A DNA stretch of 64,000 bases. Source: CBDHDN01 sp965261585. GTDB lineage: Bacteria; Pseudomonadota; Alphaproteobacteria; UBA6615. Location of the stretch: the NCBI GenBank assembly GCA_965261585.1, contig CBDHDN010000029.1, positions 372,001 to 436,000 on the forward strand, in the 5' to 3' direction. The notes beneath the pieces are model-generated. The model was not told where the DNA came from. It searched no databases and worked only from the letters and a program-made list of their open reading frames with translations. The position numbers and the translations under genes are program-made. Shown here piece by piece: positions 34,800-43,770 of this stretch; the first letter of the stretch is position 1; each line of letters begins with the position of its first letter.

Positions 34800-35606
34800 A
34801 TGAAAGCTCGGGGCCTTGCCCACATAGCCGGAGTTCTCGCTACGACCGCGTTGCTGCTTGGCAGCACTGTCGCGCAGGCAAGCTATCAGGCCGGGGTCCA
34901 TGCGCTGAACACCGGCCAATACGACGCGGCATTGCGCGCGTTCGAGGCGCTTGCCGCCGAGGATCACTCGCCATCGATGACGGCCCTCGGCTTCATGCTG
35001 GCCAACGGGCTTGGCGTGCGGCGTGATCCGGCGCGCGCGGTAGCGCTCTTCCAGCGCGCCGCAGGCGCGGGCAATCCCGCCGCGGCGAACTTCCTCGGGT
35101 CCGCCTATCTCGCCGGTGCCGGCGTGCCGCGCGATCTCGAGCAGGCCTTCACATGGTTCCATGCCGCCGCCGCGGCCGGATTTGGCGAAGGAGAGATCAA
35201 TCTCGGCCTCATGTACGAGGGCGGCTTCGGCACGCCGGTCGACCACGAGGCCGCGGCGCGGTGGTACGCCAAGGCCGCGACGCGTGGATTGGGCGGTGGG
35301 CTATACCGTCTCGCCTTGCTGTTCGAGGACGGCCGTGGCGTGGCGCAGGATCGCGTGGTAGCGACGCGCCTGCTGGAGCGTGCGGCCGCCCGGGGCAACG
35401 CCGCGGCGCGGGTCGTGCTGGGCGGCAAGTATCTCGCCGGCAGCGGCGTCGCCGCGGACCCGGTGGTGGCGCATATGTGGTTCAGCCTCGCCGCGGCGCT
35501 GGGCAATAAAGATGGCGTCGCGGGCGCCGCCGCGGTCGAAGGGCAGCTGTCCGGAGATCAGATCGAGGAGGCTCGGCGGCTCGCTCACACGTGGCGGCCG
35601 TTTTGA
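34800..35606 (+). CDS. Exported Sel1-repeat protein
   Basis: A 268-residue intact protein starting MKARGLAHIAGVLATTALLL, with a signal peptide ending near AQA. At least six Sel1-like repeats of 36 residues follow: ALGFMLANGLGVRRDPARAV, FLGSAYLAGAGVPRDLEQAF, NLGLMYEGGFGTPVDHEAAA, LALLFEDGRGVAQDRVVATR, VLGGKYLAGSGVAADPVVAH. Family members act as envelope scaffolds in signalling or secretion. It is divergent from the racemase operon and convergent with the ABC importer, with no sign of a link to either. It is not a copy of the Sel1 gene at 21013, sharing only the repeat pattern. Confidence 0.85.
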   Translation: MKARGLAHIAGVLATTALLLGSTVAQASYQAGVHALNTGQYDAALRAFEALAAEDHSPSMTALGFMLANGLGVRRDPARAVALFQRAAGAGNPAAANFLGSAYLAGAGVPRDLEQAFTWFHAAAAAGFGEGEINLGLMYEGGFGTPVDHEAAARWYAKAATRGLGGGLYRLALLFEDGRGVAQDRVVATRLLERAAARGNAAARVVLGGKYLAGSGVAADPVVAHMWFSLAAALGNKDGVAGAAAVEGQLSGDQIEEARRLAHTWRPF

Positions 35607-35615
35607 GGGCGGTGC

Positions 35616-36767
35616 CTACGGTTCCTCGTCGTACGGGCCGGCGCCGGCATCCCTCTCGGGCTGGCCGAGGTCGCCTTTGAGCAGGTGCACGTCCTCGGGA
35701 CGCCACGAAGCGGCGACCTCGTTCCCGGTAGCGGCCGGGTTGGCGAAGAACTCGCCGTCGGGCACGTAGACGACGAACTCGCCGCCCTCCGCCGTCCGCA
35801 AGGTCACTTTCACGAACGTGCCCTGGTATTCGATCGCGTAGACCGTCGCCGTGATGGCGTTGACGCGCTCGGTGGCGGGTGCCGACCCGTTCTGCAGCCT
35901 GATCCGGTCGCGCCGGATCGAGAAGAACACGGTGTCGCCCTGACGCACCCGGGTATCGCCGAGCGGCACCTCGAACGTCTCGCCGTGCTCGCCGGTGAGC
36001 TTGGCCCTGCCGTCGGCAATCGCGGTCAGCGAGCCGCGCAGCACGTTCTGGCCACCCATGAAGCGCGCGACATAGGCGCTGCCGGGACGTGCGTAGACCT
36101 CCCGGGCGGAGGCCGCCTGCTCGATGCGGCCCTCCTTCATGACGACGACCATGTCGGCGACCGCGATGGCTTCCAGCTGGGTATGGGTCACATGGACGAA
36201 CGTGATGCCCAGATCCTGCTGCATGCGGCGCAGCTCGCCGCGCATCTGCAGGCGCAGGAACTCGTCCAGCGCCGACAGCGGCTCGTCCAGCAACAGCACG
36301 CTGGGATTGGTGATGACGGCGCGGGCCAGGGCAACCCGCTGCTGCTGTCCGCCGGAGAGTTGCGCCGGCATGCGCTCCGCCAAGGTCTCGAGCCGCACCT
36401 TCTCCAGGACCTCGTGGGCCTCCCGGCGCCGCTCCGCCTTGCCGACGCCGCGCATCTTCAGCCGGAAGGCGACGTTGTCGACGACGCTCAAATGCGGGAA
36501 CAGCGCATAGCTCTGGAACATCATGGCGGTGCCGCGCTGCACCGGCGTCAGGCCGACCACCGATTTCTCGCCGATCATGATGCTGCCGGCGGTCGGTGTC
36601 TCATGCCCGGCGACCATGCGCAGGATCGTCGTCTTGCCGCAGCCGCTCGGACCCAGCAAGCACCAATAGGAGTCGCCTTCGATCGTCAGATCGATGTCGT
36701 CGATCGCCATCAAGTCGCCGAACCGCTTGGTGACGCCCGCCAGCCGGATCTGACCGGGATGGGTCAT
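35616..36767 (-). CDS. ABC importer ATP-binding protein (PotA type)
   Basis: A 383-residue ATPase. Walker A GPSGCGKTT, Q-loop MMFQSYALFPHLSV, signature LSGGQQQRVALARA, Walker B VLLLDEPLSALD, H-loop HVTHTQLEA. The C-terminal 140 residues are a TOBE-type regulatory domain (VFFSIRRDRIRLQNG, VYAIEYQGTFVKVTLR). This build is shared by spermidine/putrescine and iron importers. It is the last gene of a four-gene operon (binding protein, two permeases, ATPase), 1 nt after the permease stop. It powers the importer from the cytoplasmic face. Confidence 0.88.
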   Translation of the reverse strand: MTHPGQIRLAGVTKRFGDLMAIDDIDLTIEGDSYWCLLGPSGCGKTTILRMVAGHETPTAGSIMIGEKSVVGLTPVQRGTAMMFQSYALFPHLSVVDNVAFRLKMRGVGKAERRREAHEVLEKVRLETLAERMPAQLSGGQQQRVALARAVITNPSVLLLDEPLSALDEFLRLQMRGELRRMQQDLGITFVHVTHTQLEAIAVADMVVVMKEGRIEQAASAREVYARPGSAYVARFMGGQNVLRGSLTAIADGRAKLTGEHGETFEVPLGDTRVRQGDTVFFSIRRDRIRLQNGSAPATERVNAITATVYAIEYQGTFVKVTLRTAEGGEFVVYVPDGEFFANPAATGNEVAASWRPEDVHLLKGDLGQPERDAGAGPYDEEP

Positions 36768-36768
36768 C

Positions 36769-37605
36769 TCAACTCCCGATCCGCGCCTGTCGGCGCCGCT
36801 GGATCAGCACGATCGAGCCGATCGCCACGGCGATGGCGAAGAACGAGATCGCCGTCGTTACCGTGCCCAGCGCATAGAGCGCCGGTGAGGTAACGTTCGT
36901 CGTCATGGTCCAGATCTCCAGCGGCAGCGTGTTGCGCGAGCCGACGGTCAGCCAGCTGCGCGGGAACTCGTCGTATGACAGCGTAAAGCCGAACAGCGCG
37001 ACGGCGATGATACCCGGAAATACGATCGGCAGCACAACCGCGGACAAGGTGCGCCAGCGGCCGGCCCCGAGATCCCGTGCGGCCTCCTCGTAGGCCGGGT
37101 TCAATCGGCTCAGGACGGCAAACATGATCAGCAGGCCGAACGGCAGTGTCCAGCTGAGGTGAGCGCCGAGCGCCGAGGTGTACCAACGGGCCTTGATGCC
37201 GAGGAACTGGAACAGCACCAGCGTGCCGATGCTGAGCACCAGGCCCGGCACGATGAGGCTGACCAGCGCCGAATAGAAGATGACGCCGGAGCCGAAGAAC
37301 CGCTGCCGGAAGGCCAGCCCGGCGGAGATCGAAACCACCGCCGTGATCACCATGACGATCAGCGCCATCGGCAACGAACGCTGGAAGGCGCCACCGATGT
37401 CGCCGACTCGCGCTTGGCCGAACAACGCCACGAACCAGTGCAGTGACACACCGCGCATCGGGAAGGTGAGGCCACCGGTCGGCCCCTGGAACGACAGGAC
37501 GAAGACCGAGATCATTGGCCCGTAGAGGAAGATGACGAACAGCGTGAATACACTCGCCAGGACATAGAACGTCCACGGCCGGCGCCCGCGGTCACGGCTC
37601 ATCAT
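36769..37605 (-). CDS. ABC importer permease (PotC type)
   Basis: A 278-residue inner-membrane permease with six predicted helices. The cytoplasmic EAA-type coupling loop reads YEEAARDLGAGRWRTLSAVV, ending IVFPGIIAVALFGFTLSYDE. It matches the second permease of polyamine-type importers. Start ATG at 37605 overlaps the end of the first permease gene (37602), so the two are coupled. It pairs with that permease to form the translocation path. Confidence 0.85.
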   Translation of the reverse strand: MMSRDRGRRPWTFYVLASVFTLFVIFLYGPMISVFVLSFQGPTGGLTFPMRGVSLHWFVALFGQARVGDIGGAFQRSLPMALIVMVITAVVSISAGLAFRQRFFGSGVIFYSALVSLIVPGLVLSIGTLVLFQFLGIKARWYTSALGAHLSWTLPFGLLIMFAVLSRLNPAYEEAARDLGAGRWRTLSAVVLPIVFPGIIAVALFGFTLSYDEFPRSWLTVGSRNTLPLEIWTMTTNVTSPALYALGTVTTAISFFAIAVAIGSIVLIQRRRQARIGS

Positions 37606-38468
37606 CGTCTGTCTCCCGCCAGCTCTTTGCGAATGTCGACGATGCGCAGGATCGCCGTCGCCATCAGGATGACGATGATCAGCAGGAAGACCGAGTTCGC
37701 CGCGGCGCTCGGGTAGAACAGGAAGTTGATGTCATTGAAGATGCTGACGACGACCGAGGCGGAAAGACCGCCGCTCATGACCTTGACGACGAAGAAGTCC
37801 CCCATCACCAGCGTGACGACGAAGATCGAGCCCAAAGCAATGCCGGTCTTCGACAGCGGAATGATGATCTCCAAAATGATGCGCCAGCGGCTGGCGCCGG
37901 CGTCCAGCGCCGCCTCGATTACCGACCGGTCGATCCGCGCCATCGAGTTGAAGATCGGCACGATCATGAACAGCGTGAACAGGTGCACATAGGCAACGAT
38001 GACGGCGAAGTCGGAGAACAACAGGAATGTCAGCGGCTCGTCGATGATGCCCAGTCTCATGAGTGCGGTATTGACCAGGCCGAACTTCCCCAGCAGCGGT
38101 ACCCACGAGATCATGCGGATGATATTCGAGGTCCAGAACGGGACGGTGCAGACGAGAAACAGGCCGATCGCGACCGTCAGCGAACGCACGTGGAAGACCA
38201 GGAAATAGGCGATCCAGAAGCCCAGCACGACAGTGATCGCCCACACGATGGCGGCGAATTTCAGCGTCGAGGCATACAGTGATAGTGTCACGCTGGAGTT
38301 GAAGATCTGCGCGTAGTTCTCGAACGTGAAGGCCGGGATCAGCCCAGTGATCAGGTCGTTCTGGAAAAAGCTGACGACGACGATCAACACCATGGGGATG
38401 ACGACGAAAAACAGCAGGACAATGCCCAGGGGCAGGACCTGAAGGTACGGTGTGATCGTCTTGTTCAT
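37602..38468 (-). CDS. ABC importer permease (PotB type)
   Basis: A 288-residue permease from ATG 38466-38468 (MNKTITPYLQVLPLGIVLLF). The longer open frame upstream is rejected because it would run through the hairpin that follows the binding-protein gene. Six helices, with coupling loop VIEAALDAGASRWRIILEII preceding PLSKTGIALGSIFVV. It overlaps the second permease gene by 4 nt. Confidence 0.85.
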   Translation of the reverse strand: MNKTITPYLQVLPLGIVLLFFVVIPMVLIVVVSFFQNDLITGLIPAFTFENYAQIFNSSVTLSLYASTLKFAAIVWAITVVLGFWIAYFLVFHVRSLTVAIGLFLVCTVPFWTSNIIRMISWVPLLGKFGLVNTALMRLGIIDEPLTFLLFSDFAVIVAYVHLFTLFMIVPIFNSMARIDRSVIEAALDAGASRWRIILEIIIPLSKTGIALGSIFVVTLVMGDFFVVKVMSGGLSASVVVSIFNDINFLFYPSAAANSVFLLIIVILMATAILRIVDIRKELAGDRR

Positions 38469-38504
38469 CGTCTCACGCGTCGCAGGATGGCCCCTGGATG
38501 ACTT

Positions 38505-38529
38505 GGGGACGGCCGATTGGGCCGTCCCC
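38505..38529 (-). terminator. Intercistronic hairpin between binding-protein and permease genes
   Basis: GGGGACGGCC and GGCCGTCCCC pair perfectly (10 bp) around a 5-nt loop, in the gap between the binding-protein stop (38555) and the permease start (38468). Such hairpins commonly stabilise the binding-protein message or stop part of the transcripts, giving binding protein in excess over permease. Confidence 0.6.
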
Positions 38530-38554
38530 CGGCTAGCGTCACAGGAAACGAGGA

Positions 38555-39850
38555 TCAGGCCGTGGAAAACTCGTTCCACTTTTCGAACATATAGCTCGCT
38601 TCGTCCATCAGCGTGTTCCAGACGGAAATCTTCGTGAACCGGTCCTTATAGGACCCACCGTCGCGCGTCGCGCCGACGCTGTTCGTTGGATTGCCGAACT
38701 GGTCGGTGATGACGTCGGTTGCCGCCGCGCCCTCGTACCAATAGCCCCACTCGTTGTCGGTGAGGAAGTTGCGGGCGGTCTCGGGCACGGAGATGTAGTA
38801 GCCCTGCTTGGCGATGAAACCGCCCATCCAGCCCGATACGTACCAGTTCAGGTATTCGTAGGCGGCGTCGAGCCTGATGCCGTCGAGGTGGCCCATCAGG
38901 TTGAGGCCGTTGCCCCAGCCGCGGAAGCCTTCCTTCAGCGGTTGGTATTTGACGTCGATGCCGCGCGAGCGCACGGCAGTGACCGCCGGTGACCACATCG
39001 ATTGGATTACGACCTCGCCGGCCGCCATCAGATTGACCGACTCATCGAAACTATTCCACAGCGCGCGCCAATGGCCGGCGCGCTTGAGCTCGATCAGCTT
39101 GGCGATCGTCTGGTCGATTTCCGCCCGCGACATGTTGCCCTTGTCGCCGTAGGTGATCTCGCCGGAGGCCTCCATGGCCATCGCCGCGTCCATGATGCCG
39201 ATCGGCGGGATGTTCTGGATAGCCGCGCGGCCGGCGAATGCCGGATCGTACAGGTCGGCCCAGCTCGTAATCGCGCGGCCGACCAAATCCGGCCGTATGC
39301 CCAGCGTGTCGGCGTTGTAGACGCCCGGCATGAAGGTTGCCCATTCGGTCGGCGAGCTCGAGAACGTCTTCGATTCCTTGCTCGGCCGGTACATCACCTC
39401 TCGCGGCGAGACGCCTTGGCGCGACACCTGGGTGCCGGCAAACTGGCCCTCGGTGTAGACCGGGGTCATCTTGTCCCAGAGCGGGATGCGGTTGACGTCG
39501 ACGGCCTGTGTCGCACCACGCGGCACGAACAGATTTGCCTGCCACAGCTCGGCGTCGGCGATGTCGATGGAGGTCGGATCGTTGACCATGCGGTTGACGA
39601 GGCCCGTATGGTCTGTGACCGACATCTCCACCTTGAAGTCAAGGTCCTGGGTCGCCTGGCGGGCGATGTCGATGATGGTCGAATAGGCCATGCCCGTGTG
39701 GTTCAGGGTGATGTCCTTGATGTTCTGCGCCCAGATCGTCGGCGCGCCGATGACCTGCGAGCCAGCGACGGCGCCTGCCGCGGCGGCCGCGCCCTTCAGG
39801 ACCTTGCGTCGACTGATGTTGCGCTGCTCGAAATGCTTGTTGCGTGCCAT
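38555..39850 (-). CDS. Tat-exported ABC substrate-binding protein
   Basis: A 431-residue periplasmic solute-binding protein (PotD/FbpA-like superfamily). The N-terminus has a twin-arginine signal, ISRRKVLKGAAAAAGAVAGS, ending near APTIWA. Mature-domain landmarks: DIADAELWQANLFVPRGATQ, SWADLYDPAFAGRAAIQNIP, VVIQSMWSPAVTAVRSRGID, EYLNWYVSGWMGGFIAKQGY. ATG 39850 was chosen for the signal. It is first in the importer operon. Solute unknown; neighbours suggest a cyclic ureide, amide or polyamine. The 308 bp upstream (39851-40158), up to the divergent deacetylase gene, show no feature I can name beyond the presumed promoters. Confidence 0.85.
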   Translation of the reverse strand: MARNKHFEQRNISRRKVLKGAAAAAGAVAGSQVIGAPTIWAQNIKDITLNHTGMAYSTIIDIARQATQDLDFKVEMSVTDHTGLVNRMVNDPTSIDIADAELWQANLFVPRGATQAVDVNRIPLWDKMTPVYTEGQFAGTQVSRQGVSPREVMYRPSKESKTFSSSPTEWATFMPGVYNADTLGIRPDLVGRAITSWADLYDPAFAGRAAIQNIPPIGIMDAAMAMEASGEITYGDKGNMSRAEIDQTIAKLIELKRAGHWRALWNSFDESVNLMAAGEVVIQSMWSPAVTAVRSRGIDVKYQPLKEGFRGWGNGLNLMGHLDGIRLDAAYEYLNWYVSGWMGGFIAKQGYYISVPETARNFLTDNEWGYWYEGAAATDVITDQFGNPTNSVGATRDGGSYKDRFTKISVWNTLMDEASYMFEKWNEFSTA

Positions 39851-40158
39851 AAGTTTCCCTCCCTGTGGTCGACGGCGTGTGGGCAACATATACCATAGGA
39901 ACGGGGGCGTGTCCGTTCGCTGCCGGCCGATCCCTGTCTGCTTGCCGCAGGATTCTCAGGCCGAGGTCTTTGAACTGTCAAGCGTTTTGCCAACACGTGC
40001 GCGTGCGGCCGCTGGCGGCGCGACCGAGAAGCGGTCCGTCCTATCCGACAAGACCGTGAACGCCTTCATCCAAGGCGGCCATATCGTATAGTGTGATGGG
40101 GTCGGTAGGCGAACGCTGCCGGGCCGTTGCTCCAAGGCGTGATTCAGGGAGGGAGAGG

Positions 40159-41082
40159 ATGCCGAAGGAAATCTTCTGTGCGTTTGGCGTGGACGTCGAT
40201 GCGGTCGGCGGCTGGTTGGGCTCGTATGGCGGCGAGGACTCGCCGCTGGACATTTCGCGCGGCATGTTCTCGGGCGAGGTCGGCACGCCACGCCTGCTCG
40301 AGCTGTTCCGCCGCTTCGGCATCAAGACCACGTGGTTCGTCCCGGGTCACTCCATGGAGACGTTCCCGAAACAGAACGAAGGCGTCGTCAAGGACGGGCA
40401 CGAGATCGGCCTGCACGGCTATTCGCACGAAAACCCGATTGCCATGACGGCACAGCAGGAAGAGGACGTCCTCGAGAAGTGCCTGGCCGTTGCGAAGACG
40501 CTCACGGGCAAGCGGCCGACCGGCTATGTCGCGCCGTGGTGGGAGTTCAGCCCGATCACCAACGAGCTGCTGCTCAAGAAGGGGTTCAAGTACGACCACA
40601 GCCTCATGCACAAGGACTTCGAGCCCTACTACGTGCGCGTCGGCGATCGTTGGACCAAGATCGACTATTCCAAGGACGCCGAGGCGTGGATGAAGCCGCT
40701 GGTGCGCGGTCGGGAAACCGACCTGATCGAGATCCCGGCTAGTTGGTATCTCGACGACCTGCCGCCGATGATGTTCATCAAGGCGGCGCCCAACAGCCAT
40801 GGCTTCGTCAACCCGCGGCACCTCGAAGAGATGTGGCGCGATCAGTTCGACTGGGTCTATCGGGAGTACGACTACGCGGTCTACACGATGACCATTCATC
40901 CCGACGTGTCCGGCCGCCCGCAGGTGCTGATGATGCTGGAGCGCTTGTACGAGCACATGATCCGGCACCCCGGCGTCCGCTTCACGACCTTCGATGACAT
41001 CGCCAACGACTTCGCCAAGCGCAGTCCGCGCAAGAAGCGCGGCGCGGCACCGGCGACACGCAAGCGGCCGGCCAAGAAATAG
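40159..41082 (+). CDS. Polysaccharide deacetylase-fold hydrolase (PgdA/PuuE-like)
   Basis: A 307-residue NodB-fold metal hydrolase. ATG 40159 has GGGAGAGG upstream. Motifs: FGVDVDA (catalytic and metal Asp), HEIGLHGYSHENP (metal His pair), GYVAPWWEF, and a late metal/acid motif TIHPDVSGRPQ. The basic tail KRSPRKKRGAAPATRKRPAK is unusual. The fold includes peptidoglycan deacetylases and the cofactor-free allantoinase PuuE. Because it precedes a hydantoinase-type gene by 15 nt, an amide-ring hydrolase role is plausible, but cell-wall deacetylation cannot be excluded. Confidence 0.75.
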   Translation: MPKEIFCAFGVDVDAVGGWLGSYGGEDSPLDISRGMFSGEVGTPRLLELFRRFGIKTTWFVPGHSMETFPKQNEGVVKDGHEIGLHGYSHENPIAMTAQQEEDVLEKCLAVAKTLTGKRPTGYVAPWWEFSPITNELLLKKGFKYDHSLMHKDFEPYYVRVGDRWTKIDYSKDAEAWMKPLVRGRETDLIEIPASWYLDDLPPMMFIKAAPNSHGFVNPRHLEEMWRDQFDWVYREYDYAVYTMTIHPDVSGRPQVLMMLERLYEHMIRHPGVRFTTFDDIANDFAKRSPRKKRGAAPATRKRPAKK

Positions 41083-41096
41083 CGAGGGAGGAGGGC

Positions 41097-42503
41097 ATGG
41101 CGGTACTGATCAGGAGCGGCAGGATCGTCACGGCGGTCGACGACTACGAGGCCGACATCCTCGTCGCCGACGGCCGCGTCCACACGATCGGCCGCGACCT
41201 CGAGGTCGGCGACGACGTCGAGGTCCATGACGCCAGCGGACTGCTAGTCCTGCCCGGCGGCGTCGACGTGCACACCCACCTGGATTGGGAATTCGGCGTC
41301 GCCCGCACGGTCGATACGTTTGGGACGGGGACGACCGCCGCGGCGTTCGGCGGCACGACCACCGTCGTCGACTTCTGCAATCAGAACGTCGGCGAAAGCC
41401 CGCTCAAAGGGCTGGAGGACTGGCACCGGCGCGCGGCCAGCGCCTGCGTCGACGTCGGCGCCCACATGATCATGCTGGACGTCAACGATCAGTCGCTCGC
41501 CGATATGAAGCAGCTGATCCACGACGAGGGCGTCTCCACGTTCAAGCTGTTCATGGCCTATCCCGGCGTGCTGATGCTGGACGACGGTGCGATCTTCAAA
41601 TGCATGCGGCTCGCAGCCGAGAACAACGCGATGATATGCATGCACGCCGAGAACGGGCCGGTCATCCAGGTGCTGACCGAGGAGGCGGTCGCGGCCGGCC
41701 GGACGGCGCCGAAGTATCACAGCCTGACCCGGCCGACGATCATGGAAGGCGAGGCCGTGCACCGCGCGATCAAGATCTCCGAGCTTGCCGAGGTGCCGCT
41801 CTACATCGTCCATCTGTCGGCCGCCGAGGCGCTTGCCGCGGTCACCGAGGCCCGCGACCGGGCCATTCCCGTGCACGCCGAAACCTGCCCGCATTATCTG
41901 TTCCTGACCGATGAGGAGTATGACCGGCCGGAGTTCGACAGCGCCAAGTTCGTCATGACGCCGCCGCTCAGGGCCCACGCGCATCAGGACGCCCTGTGGC
42001 GCGGGCTCAGGACCGACGACCTCCAGGTCATCTCGACGGATCACTGCCCGTTCTGCTTCGCCGAACAGCCATTGGGCATGAGGTTCTCCAAACAGCAGGG
42101 GGTGGAAGACTTCTCCAAGATCCCGAACGGCGCGCCGGGGATCGAGACCCGGCTGCCGCTGGTCTTCGACGGCGGCGTCGGGCGGCGGGGCCTGTCGCTC
42201 AACCGCTTCGTCGAGCTGACGGCGACGGCGCCGGCCAAGCTGTTCGGCCTGTTCCCGAGGAAGGGCACGATCGCCGTCGGCAGCGACGGCGACATCGTGC
42301 TGTTCGATCCGAACGAGACCTGGACGATCAAGGCGTCCGAGCACCACAGCCGCATCGACTACAGCCTGTTCGAGGGCCGCGGCCTCACCGGTCGGGTCAA
42401 GAAGGTGTTTCTGCGCGGCCAGTTGATCGTCGATGGCCAGACCTGGCGCGGCAAGGAGGGCATGGGCACCTACCTGCGGCGCGGCGAGGCCGGTGCGATA
42501 TAG
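41097..42503 (+). CDS. D-hydantoinase / dihydropyrimidinase family cyclic amidohydrolase
   Basis: A 468-residue TIM-barrel amidohydrolase. Metal ligands are all visible: DVHTHLDWEF (HxH), TFKLFMAYPG (carbamylated Lys), CMHAENG and YIVHLSAAEAL (His), VISTDHCPF (Asp). IPNGAPGIETRLPLVFDGGV is the substrate-loop signature of the hydantoinase/dihydropyrimidinase branch rather than classical allantoinase. It opens dihydropyrimidine or hydantoin rings to N-carbamoyl amino acids, which the next gene's product would hydrolyse. GGAGG precedes the start. Three genes (deacetylase, this, AllC-like) are tightly spaced on one strand. Confidence 0.85.
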   Translation: MAVLIRSGRIVTAVDDYEADILVADGRVHTIGRDLEVGDDVEVHDASGLLVLPGGVDVHTHLDWEFGVARTVDTFGTGTTAAAFGGTTTVVDFCNQNVGESPLKGLEDWHRRAASACVDVGAHMIMLDVNDQSLADMKQLIHDEGVSTFKLFMAYPGVLMLDDGAIFKCMRLAAENNAMICMHAENGPVIQVLTEEAVAAGRTAPKYHSLTRPTIMEGEAVHRAIKISELAEVPLYIVHLSAAEALAAVTEARDRAIPVHAETCPHYLFLTDEEYDRPEFDSAKFVMTPPLRAHAHQDALWRGLRTDDLQVISTDHCPFCFAEQPLGMRFSKQQGVEDFSKIPNGAPGIETRLPLVFDGGVGRRGLSLNRFVELTATAPAKLFGLFPRKGTIAVGSDGDIVLFDPNETWTIKASEHHSRIDYSLFEGRGLTGRVKKVFLRGQLIVDGQTWRGKEGMGTYLRRGEAGAI

Positions 42504-42516
42504 GCGCGCTTGGCCG

Positions 42517-43770
42517 ATGACGACGGACGCAGGGCGGGTCGCGGCCGCCATCGACGCCGACCGTCTGTGGCGGCACCATCTGGCGATCGCCGAGATCGGT
42601 GCCACCGGGCGCGGCGGCGTCGACCGCCAGGCGCTGACCCCTGACGACGCCGCGGCACGGTGTCGGGTCATTGCCTGGGCCGCGGAGCACGGCTTTGCTG
42701 CCGCCGTCGACGACGTCGGCAACCTGTTCATCCGGCGGGCCGGCCGGGATGGCGATGCCGCGCCCATCGTCGCTGGTTCCCACCTCGACAGTCAGCCCAC
42801 GGGCGGCAACTACGACGGCGTCTATGGCGTGCTCGCCGCGCTTGAAGCGCTGATGGCGGCCGACGACGCCGGCGTCGCGACCAAGCGGCCGCTCGATGCC
42901 GTCGTCTGGACCAACGAGGAGGGCAGCCGCTTCCAGCCGGCGACCATGGGCTCCGCCGCCTTCGTCGGGGCGCTGCCGCTCGCCGACGTGCTGGCAACGA
43001 CCGACTCTCAGGGCGTATCCGTCGCCGCCGCCCTGGAGGCGACGCTGCAGGCCATGGGCGTGGCGGCGAAGCGGCCCTTCGGCTTTGCAATGGACGGCTA
43101 TCTGGAGGCGCATATCGAGCAAGGGCCCCGGCTCGAGGCGACAGGGCGCCAACTCGGCGTTGTCTCGGGCATCCAGGGACTGCGCTGGTTCGAGGTCGCC
43201 GTCAGCGGCATGGAGGGTCACGCCGGCACGACCCCGGATGCGAACCGCCGGGACGCATTCGTCGCCGCTGTGGATATCGCGCAGGCGCTGCGTGCCGAGG
43301 TGGCCGATGCGGCGGACACCGTGCGGTTCACGATCGGGCGCTTCGAGGTCGCACCGAACTCGCCCAACACGATCCCCGGCCGGGTGCTGTTTACCGTCGA
43401 TCTGCGCCACCCCGACGCGGACGTGCTCGCGCGCCTCGGCGACGCGGTAGCGCGGGTCTGCCGTGACCACGCGGGCCCGTGCGAGGTGACGGTCCGAGAG
43501 ACCATCCGATCGGCGCCGACCGATTTCGATCCCGGCATCCAGGCGCTGATCCGCCAGGCTGCGCAGCGTCAGGGGGTCAGCCACATGGACATCGTCTCGG
43601 GCGCGACCCACGACGCCAAGTTCATGACGGACCATTGCCCGAGCGGCATGATCTTTGTGCCCTGCGCCGGCGGCATCAGCCACAACGAAGCGGAGAGCGC
43701 CGAGCCGGCCGATCTGGCCGCCGGCGCCCGCGTGCTGGCCGAGGTCATGATCGCGCTGGCCAATGCGTAG
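42517..43770 (+). CDS. N-carbamoyl-L-amino acid hydrolase / allantoate amidohydrolase (M20)
   Basis: A 417-residue binuclear metallohydrolase of the AllC/HyuC/beta-ureidopropionase branch. Metal and substrate motifs: VAGSHLDSQPTGGNYDGVYG (His, Asp), VVWTNEEGSRF (Glu pair), HIEQGPRLEA, GMEGHAGTTPDANRRDAF (lid-domain His and Arg), GGISHNEAE (last His). ATG 42517 is preferred to a longer frame overlapping the previous gene. It removes the carbamoyl group (CO2 and ammonia) from N-carbamoyl amino acids, or acts on allantoate; the neighbours allow both readings. Confidence 0.85.
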   Translation: MTTDAGRVAAAIDADRLWRHHLAIAEIGATGRGGVDRQALTPDDAAARCRVIAWAAEHGFAAAVDDVGNLFIRRAGRDGDAAPIVAGSHLDSQPTGGNYDGVYGVLAALEALMAADDAGVATKRPLDAVVWTNEEGSRFQPATMGSAAFVGALPLADVLATTDSQGVSVAAALEATLQAMGVAAKRPFGFAMDGYLEAHIEQGPRLEATGRQLGVVSGIQGLRWFEVAVSGMEGHAGTTPDANRRDAFVAAVDIAQALRAEVADAADTVRFTIGRFEVAPNSPNTIPGRVLFTVDLRHPDADVLARLGDAVARVCRDHAGPCEVTVRETIRSAPTDFDPGIQALIRQAAQRQGVSHMDIVSGATHDAKFMTDHCPSGMIFVPCAGGISHNEAESAEPADLAAGARVLAEVMIALANA

